64,000 bases of DNA from DASQZT01 sp035638575 (GTDB taxonomy: Bacteria; Acidobacteriota; Terriglobia; Bryobacterales; Bryobacteraceae), in contig DASQZT010000132.1 of the NCBI GenBank assembly GCA_035638575.1, positions 1 through 64,000 of the forward strand, written 5' to 3'. Made by a program: the position numbers and the translations under genes. Under the pieces are notes generated by a model, which was not told the origin of the DNA, did not search any database, and was given only the letters and a program-made list of their open reading frames with translations. Shown piece by piece: positions 57,403-64,000 of this stretch (position 1 is its first letter; every line of letters starts with the position of its first letter).

Positions 57403-59878
57403 CGAAATCGGCGGTGAAACGCCGCCCCCGCTGGCCGAAGAAGAGTCCATACGCCGGGTCGGCCACATTCCCGTGAAACGCTTCCGGATTGAAATGGTTG
57501 GTCAGGTTGTAGCTGCTGACCGAGAACCGGACGCTGTATTTCGGACTAACCTTGATGTCTTTGGAAAATCGCGAATCCAGCGAGAGAAAGTTAGGGAAAC
57601 GGTTCGTGTTGGGGACGCCCACGTAGTTTTGCGCGGCGTCGGTGACGGCGTAGGGGAACCCGCTTCGGAACTCCAGCAACGGAGCGATTCGGAATCCGCG
57701 CGGAAGTTGGATGAGGCCCCAGGCCAGGAATCGATTGGGGAGATCGGCCGGCAGATTGCCGAACTGATTGGGGCGGATGATGGGGACGGGAAAACTGCCC
57801 GCGTAACCGGCATAATCGTTCAAGTCGCCGCGAGCCCGCGCGCGAACGTACGAGAAAAACAACGGGCCCTTGTCGTTCAGCCGGACCCGCGCGGTGGCTT
57901 CGAACTGCCGGTATCGCGATTGCCCGCTGCCGGAGAGCAGGTAGGCGCCGGTGTTGGTAGCCGGATTCGGCGCCACCGGGTTCAGAATGACCAGCCCCGA
58001 CGCCTGGCTCTGCATGTAGCCGATCCGCACTTTCAGGCGCTCGGACAGAGTTTGCTCCAACTGCACGCTGCCGTTGGCGCTGCGAGGCGAGAAATTTCCG
58101 GCCACGGTTTCCTGGAAGACGAAGGGAGTCCGGACATCCACGGTTCCCAAACCGTTCTGATAGAGAAATGGTCCGGCCGCGACCTGGCCGTCCGGGCCGA
58201 ACATGGTCACGACTTGATTGGGGTAGCGATCGAAGGAGTAAACGTTGAGCGGCACCCGGTCGTAGAACAGGCCGAATCCGGCGCGAATCACCGTCCTGGA
58301 CCAGGGGTTCCACGAGATGCCCGCCCGCGGCGCGACCCGGAAGCTCTCGGACAGCTCCTGCGACTCGGTGCGCAGGCCGAGATCGACTGCCAGCCGCGGC
58401 CCCACCAGCCAGTGGTCCTGCCCGAAGAAGGCGTATTCGGTGTCCTGCTGGTGAAACGGCAGTCCGCCGGTAAAGGCAATGCGCTCGATGGGCTGGTTGG
58501 CGGCGTTCAAAATATCGATGGGATGCTCGGTGATCTGGCCGTTATCGGCGCTCTCCGCCAAAGTGGCGCCGGCTTTGAACTGGTGCGTCCCCAGCCAGTG
58601 GACGGCGGCGAAGTCGTATACCGGCATCCAACTGAAGCGGGAAGCGTGCCGGTCCTGTTGCGCGAAGTAGTTCCCGCTGTTGCCGCCCGGCGTGATGGTA
58701 AGGTCCTGCGGGCCACGACCCCAGACGCGAGCGTCGAAACGGGTAACGGAAAACGTGTTGTCGAGCAAGCCGCCGCCTAAAGTCAGGTGGTCCGCCACGG
58801 TGGCGGTGTAGTTTTGAGTGCCGGCGTCGGGCGTGGTGACTTGCGGATTGAAGTAGTTCAGGTTCACAAACCCCAGGCGCTGCGGGGCGATGTGGACGGT
58901 GGCAGTCAGCAACTGCTTGTCCGACGCGACCCAGTCGAATTGCGCGAAGGAGTTTATCCCGGTTTGCGTCTTTTGATTATAAGGGAACGGGAGCTCGTAA
59001 ACTTCGGTCTTACGGACCTGGTATTCGAATCCTTCGGAGAAGTACAGCCGCCTGGGAATCAAGGGCCCTTCCACATTCAGCCGCGGGGTCGCGTCGCGGA
59101 GGCCGCGCAATCGCCAACTGCGAATGCGGAAGTCCGGAAACGGATCGTTCAAATCCCATTTCCACTTGTCTCCTCCCCGGTGCGTTTCCACCGAGACCAG
59201 GCCCGCCGTGAATTTGCCGTATTCCGCCAGGAACGGCGTCTGATAGAAATTGAGCGTTTCGACGCTGTCGATGGGCACCGTCAATCCGAACTGTCCGGTG
59301 GCGGGGTCGGTCACATCGGCAGAATTGACGATCATGGCGCTGCGGTGCTGGCCGGCAGCGGAGAGCATCAGTCCCCCTCCCGGCGTGCGCACCACGCCGG
59401 GAAGCAACGGCAGCGCATCGCTTACGGTAGCGGGGTGGCCGGGAAGTTCTTTGGCAACCTGCGCGGGCAATTCACTCGAAGCCGGCGAGCCTTGTTCCAG
59501 GGGCGTTGCCGCTCCCTTGACCTCAATGCTCTCCCGCCGGGCCAGCGCGGCGACCATGGTCAATTCAACCGACGTGCCGGCTGCCGTCGAAAGATCCAGG
59601 CCGCTCTTCCGCAGTGGCTCGTAATCCTCTTTAGAGGCGGTGACGTCGTAGCGCGCGGGCTCGAGTCCGGTGAATGCGGCATTTCCCTGCTGGTCCGTCT
59701 CGGCCGAGGCGACAACGCTTGGGCCGATCTCGAGTTGTACCCGCACGCCGGGTACGGCCCGGCCTGTCTCATCCAGAGTCTTAATGGTGACGCTAACTGC
59801 TTCCGCGGGTGGCCCGGCGAACGCCAGGAGCCGGCAGGACAGCAGGAACGCCCATGCAAGGCATCTCAGGTGGTGCAT
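57389..59878 (-). CDS. Oar-like TonB-dependent-receptor-type barrel with carboxypeptidase regulatory domain
   Basis: An 829-residue outer-membrane protein: signal peptide (about 1-23), a CarboxypepD_reg-like Ig domain (about 25-115; VSVTIKTLDETGRAVPGVRV, GNAAFTGLEPARYDVTASKE), a plug-like domain (ALPLLPGVVRTPGGGLMLSA, about 160-240) and a long barrel ending with YGLFFGQRGRRFTADFDVLF, whose last aromatic residue fits outer-membrane insertion. Such receptors are greatly expanded in Acidobacteriota. The start at 59878 gives the signal peptide; a TTG 42 bases upstream is less likely. Substrate unknown. Confidence 0.85.
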   Translation of the reverse strand: MHHLRCLAWAFLLSCRLLAFAGPPAEAVSVTIKTLDETGRAVPGVRVQLEIGPSVVASAETDQQGNAAFTGLEPARYDVTASKEDYEPLRKSGLDLSTAAGTSVELTMVAALARRESIEVKGAATPLEQGSPASSELPAQVAKELPGHPATVSDALPLLPGVVRTPGGGLMLSAAGQHRSAMIVNSADVTDPATGQFGLTVPIDSVETLNFYQTPFLAEYGKFTAGLVSVETHRGGDKWKWDLNDPFPDFRIRSWRLRGLRDATPRLNVEGPLIPRRLYFSEGFEYQVRKTEVYELPFPYNQKTQTGINSFAQFDWVASDKQLLTATVHIAPQRLGFVNLNYFNPQVTTPDAGTQNYTATVADHLTLGGGLLDNTFSVTRFDARVWGRGPQDLTITPGGNSGNYFAQQDRHASRFSWMPVYDFAAVHWLGTHQFKAGATLAESADNGQITEHPIDILNAANQPIERIAFTGGLPFHQQDTEYAFFGQDHWLVGPRLAVDLGLRTESQELSESFRVAPRAGISWNPWSRTVIRAGFGLFYDRVPLNVYSFDRYPNQVVTMFGPDGQVAAGPFLYQNGLGTVDVRTPFVFQETVAGNFSPRSANGSVQLEQTLSERLKVRIGYMQSQASGLVILNPVAPNPATNTGAYLLSGSGQSRYRQFEATARVRLNDKGPLFFSYVRARARGDLNDYAGYAGSFPVPIIRPNQFGNLPADLPNRFLAWGLIQLPRGFRIAPLLEFRSGFPYAVTDAAQNYVGVPNTNRFPNFLSLDSRFSKDIKVSPKYSVRFSVSSYNLTNHFNPEAFHGNVADPAYGLFFGQRGRRFTADFDVLF

Positions 59879-59950
59879 CCCTATCGTTCTTTTCCGATGA
59901 GCTAAGTGACGTCTCTCCAATAGATTGCGTTTCCGAATTTCACAAAAAAA

Positions 59951-61536
<1,586 letters not shown>

Positions 61537-61540
<4 letters not shown>

Positions 61541-62253
61541 GCCGGGCGCTCGGACACCGGCTCGGCTGGCCGCTCCGCCTGCTTTTCGGGAGCCTCGATC
61601 ATGTAGCCAATGCCGCGCACGGTCTGGATGAGCTTCTGCGGGAAGCGGTCGTCGATCTTGCTGCGCAGGTGCCGGATGTAGACGTCCACGATGTTGGTGA
61701 GGCCGTCGTAGTCCATGTCCCAGACGTGCTCTACGATCATGGTGCGGCTCAGCGGGCGGCCGCGGTTGCGCATCATATATTCCAGAATGCCGAACTCTTT
61801 GGGCGCCAGGTCGATGTTCTCGCCCGCGCGCATCACTTTACGGCGGATGCAATCCAGGGTGAGATCGGCCACCAGGAGCCTCTCGGGCGTGGGCTGGCCG
61901 CGCCGCAGCAGGGCCCGCACGCGCGCCAGCAGCTCGACGAAGGCGAAGGGTTTCACCAGGTAGTCGTCGGCTCCCTGCTCGAGGCCTTTGACGCGGTCGT
62001 CCAGCGACCCGCGCGCGCTGAGGATCAGCACCGGGGGGCCGATCTTGCGGTTGCGGATCTTCTCCAGCACCTGGAGCCCGTCCATGTCGGGCAGCATCAG
62101 GTCGAGGATGATCAGGTCGTAGTCCGTGGAGTGAACGTGGTCCAGCGCGGCCGCGCCGGTGGGCGCGGCGTCCACGGCATGGCCGGCGCCCTCCAGGCCG
62201 CGGCACAGGAAGTCGGCGATGCGCTTCTCGTCCTCGACCACCAGAATTCTCAT
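61537..62253 (-). CDS. OmpR/PhoB-family response regulator
   Basis: A regulator of about 238 residues: receiver with VVEDEKR, phospho-acceptor Asp in LIILDLMLPDMDG, LSARGSL and YLVKPFAF, then the winged-helix DNA-binding domain (LDCIRRKVMRAGENIDLAPK, EFGILEYMMRNRGRPLSRT, VDVYIRHLRSKID, LIQTVRGIGYMIE). The Pro/Glu-rich tail EKQAERPAEPVSERPA is disordered. An ATG at 62253 starts exactly at the receiver; a GTG at 62268 in frame would add five residues. Four-base overlap couples it to the kinase gene. Confidence 0.95.
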
Positions 62254-62268
62254 AGTCGGCCTGTCCAC

Positions 62269-62880
62269 CTACTTAAATCGGAAACTGATGCGGTTCTCGC
62301 GCCCGCCGAACTGAAGTTCCAGGTCCTTCAACTTCTGCTTTTCCAGGGCGAAGTACAGCAGGCCGGACACCGGCTCGCTGGTCTTGCCCTCCTTCAGGAT
62401 CTTGGCGTCCAGCACTTTCAGCACGGGGTTCGCCTGGTCGTCGCTTTTCATGGTGGCGCTGGTGGGCCCCTGGTCGTGGGCGCCGCCGCTCCCCATCATG
62501 ATGGGACCGCCGCCAATACCCCACCCGCTGCGACGCTGTTTGACCTCGCCCCCGGAAACGACGAGGGCATCCTGCCCGGCGATCTGGCCGCCGACAAAGG
62601 GTTTAGCCTTCTCGCCGTCCTTGTCGGTGCGAAGCACGAAGTCGTCGCGGTCGATGGCGATCTCTTTTCCGTACTTGGGCTCGACTTTTACCTCGGCCAC
62701 AACGTAATGTCCGCCGAGGTCGGAGCCGATCAATTCTTTGACGTCAGCGGGATCGACGTAGACCGTCATGGTGAGGCTCAGATCTTCATTTTCGCCGTGG
62801 CCGGCGCCAATGGTTTTCTTGGACGCCGCCGTCAGGAGCAGCGCGGGTATCAGGAAAAGTGAGAAAAGGCGGGGTGCCAT
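62269..62880 (-). CDS. Secreted protein of unknown function
   Basis: A protein of about 203 residues with a signal peptide (APRLFSLFLIPALLLTAASK) and a beta-rich body: LSLTMTVYVDPADVKELIG, HYVVAEVKVEPKYGKEIAID and FVLRTDKDGEKAKPFVG, then a glycine-rich turn GWGIGGGPIMMGSGG and a conserved-looking end SGLLYFALEKQKLKDLELQF. The pattern resembles acidobacterial proteins that pair a DUF4352-like immunoglobulin domain with a signal peptide. It lies just upstream of the two-component pair in the same orientation; a link to that sensor is possible but unproven. Confidence 0.6.
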   Translation of the reverse strand: MAPRLFSLFLIPALLLTAASKKTIGAGHGENEDLSLTMTVYVDPADVKELIGSDLGGHYVVAEVKVEPKYGKEIAIDRDDFVLRTDKDGEKAKPFVGGQIAGQDALVVSGGEVKQRRSGWGIGGGPIMMGSGGAHDQGPTSATMKSDDQANPVLKVLDAKILKEGKTSEPVSGLLYFALEKQKLKDLELQFGGRENRISFRFK

Positions 62881-62975
62881 CCAACACATCCTCTGGATTG
62901 ATTATAGCGTCCGCTGGTTGTTGGCTGCCGCTGTTACAATACTACTTTCACTGAATCACAGGAGTTTCATCCCGC

Positions 62976-64000
62976 ATGGACGAAAAAGAGCGCTCGCGCG
63001 CCTTAGAAGTCGCCTTGAGCCAGATCGAAAAGCAGTTTGGCAAGGGCTCGATCCTGCGTCTGGGGTCGAAGGATGCCATCGTGCCGGTCGCGGTGATCTC
63101 GACAGGGTCGATTTCCCTCGACGCCGCCCTGGGCGTGGGCGGCCTCCCCCGCGGGAGGATCAATGAAATCTTCGGGCCGGAATCGTCCGGCAAAACCACG
63201 ATCGCGCTCCAGGTGATCGCGGAGGCGCAAAAGAAGGGAGGCATCGCGGCATTTATCGACGTGGAACACGCGCTCGATCCCTCGTATGCCCGGAAACTGG
63301 GGGTCGATGTGGACAATCTCCTGGTTTCGCAGCCGGATTACGGGGAGCAGGCGTTGGAAATCACCTCGCACCTGATCAGCTCCGGCCAGATCGACGTGCT
63401 GGTGGTCGATTCGGTGGCCGCGCTGGTCCCCAAGGCCGAGCTGGACGGCGAGATGGGCGACAGCCACATGGGCATACAGGCTCGCCTGATGTCCCAGGCC
63501 TTGCGCAAACTGACCGGCTCGGTCAACAAGTCGCGAACCTGCCTGGTGTTCATCAACCAGATCCGCGAGAAGATCGGGGTGATGTTCGGCAACCCCGAAA
63601 CCACGACCGGCGGCAGGGCGTTGAAGTTCTACGCGTCGGTGCGGCTGGACATCCGGAGGATTGCGGCCATCAAGGACGGCGAAAGCGTGATCGGCAACCG
63701 CACGAAGGTCAAAGTGGTGAAGAACAAGGTCGCCTCACCGTTCCGCGAAGCCGAGTTCGACATCATCTACGGCGAGGGCATCTCGAAGGAAGGCGACCTC
63801 ATCGATCAGGGCGTGGCGCAGAACCTGATCGAAAAGAGCGGCTCGTGGTTCAGCTACAAGGGCGAGCGAATTGGCCAGGGGCGCGAGAACGCGCGCCAGT
63901 TCCTGAAGGACAACCAGGATATCCGGCAGTCCGTGGACACCGAGCTTCGCAAGGTTCTGGGCCTGACCAAGACGGAGGCGGCAACCGCCGAAGCGGCTGC
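62976..64000 (+). CDS. recA: RecA recombinase (3' end outside the window)
   Basis: The first 341 codons are present. The protein shows KQFGKGSILRLGSK, Walker A GPESSGKT, the monomer-interface region FIDVEHALDPSYARKLGV, Walker B VLVVDSVAALVPKAEL, loop L1 GEMGDSHMGIQARLMSQALR, loop L2 NQIREKIGVMFGNPETTTGG and the C-terminal FDIIYGEGISKEGDLIDQ. It catalyses strand exchange and triggers LexA cleavage, matching the lexA gene in this window. The ATG follows AGGAG at a spacing of 11. A -10-like TACAAT lies at 62935-62940. Confidence 0.97.
   Translation, partial: MDEKERSRALEVALSQIEKQFGKGSILRLGSKDAIVPVAVISTGSISLDAALGVGGLPRGRINEIFGPESSGKTTIALQVIAEAQKKGGIAAFIDVEHALDPSYARKLGVDVDNLLVSQPDYGEQALEITSHLISSGQIDVLVVDSVAALVPKAELDGEMGDSHMGIQARLMSQALRKLTGSVNKSRTCLVFINQIREKIGVMFGNPETTTGGRALKFYASVRLDIRRIAAIKDGESVIGNRTKVKVVKNKVASPFREAEFDIIYGEGISKEGDLIDQGVAQNLIEKSGSWFSYKGERIGQGRENARQFLKDNQDIRQSVDTELRKVLGLTKTEAATAEAA

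Overview
The window is 64 kb of GC-rich bacterial chromosome that reads like an Acidobacteriota of the Solibacter/Bryobacter group. The clues are a secreted protein ending in the Solibacter-type C-terminal domain (TIGR03437), a PadR regulator coupled to an ABC-permease-prefix-like protein, a DUF2934 protein, an Oar-like receptor with a carboxypeptidase-regulatory domain, Tat-secreted sulfatases and oxidoreductases, and a house-keeping gene set (lexA, priA, ssb, ftsH, tilS, gnd, infA, recA) spread among many small lineage-type genes. No tRNA, rRNA, CRISPR array or complete insertion sequence was seen.

Layout. 1-9.6 kb: nfeD-slipin-SPOR-(lipA start) operon, DUF2934, lexA, a degenerate GGDEF protein, priA, a TPR protein, ssb and a small winged-helix protein. 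9.6-14 kb: a monohaem cytochrome, a scar of broken tannase pieces and an ORF with an SSB-like tail, then a PadR / membrane protein / FtsH-extracellular-domain operon. 14-17.2 kb: a NarL-type two-component pair and a DUF488 protein. 17.2-17.8 kb: a thioredoxin-like gene whose first redox cysteine codon is an in-frame TGA followed by a SECIS-like hairpin, so it is probably a selenoprotein. 18.3-25 kb: a decahaem OmcA/MtrC-like cytochrome, a fold-back remnant of a second copy, a decahaem DmsE/MtrA-like cytochrome, an MtrB-like barrel and a tetrahaem cytochrome, which together look like an extracellular electron-transfer conduit. 25-27.7 kb: a YtrA-type GntR/ABC operon with a perfect palindromic operator and a probably leaderless mRNA.

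27.7-31 kb: a membrane protein, a Tat-exported Gfo/Idh/MocA oxidoreductase and a PIN-domain toxin-antitoxin pair. 31-35 kb: tilS-ftsH-phosphatase. 35-44.6 kb: gnd, a KdsC-like phosphatase, a KDG kinase, two sulfatases and a large secreted protein. 44.8-47.3 kb: an ECF sigma factor overlapping a membrane-anchored DsbA-like protein, and two tandem small secreted proteins, each followed by a clear intrinsic terminator. 47.3-50.8 kb: cspA with an intrinsic terminator in its leader, infA, a Clp-type AAA+ protein fused to a receiver domain, and a frameshifted receiver-like gene. 50.8-62.9 kb: a membrane-bound spermidine-synthase-like protein, two MacB-type permeases, a polytopic membrane protein overlapping an Oar-like receptor, an OmpR-type two-component pair and a secreted protein. 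The window ends inside recA.

The observations most worth following are the putative selenoprotein with its SECIS-like hairpin, the porin-cytochrome cluster with the fold-back debris of a second decahaem gene, the AAA+-receiver fusion, the FtsH extracellular-domain-only protein, and the sigma factor paired with a thioredoxin-fold membrane protein.
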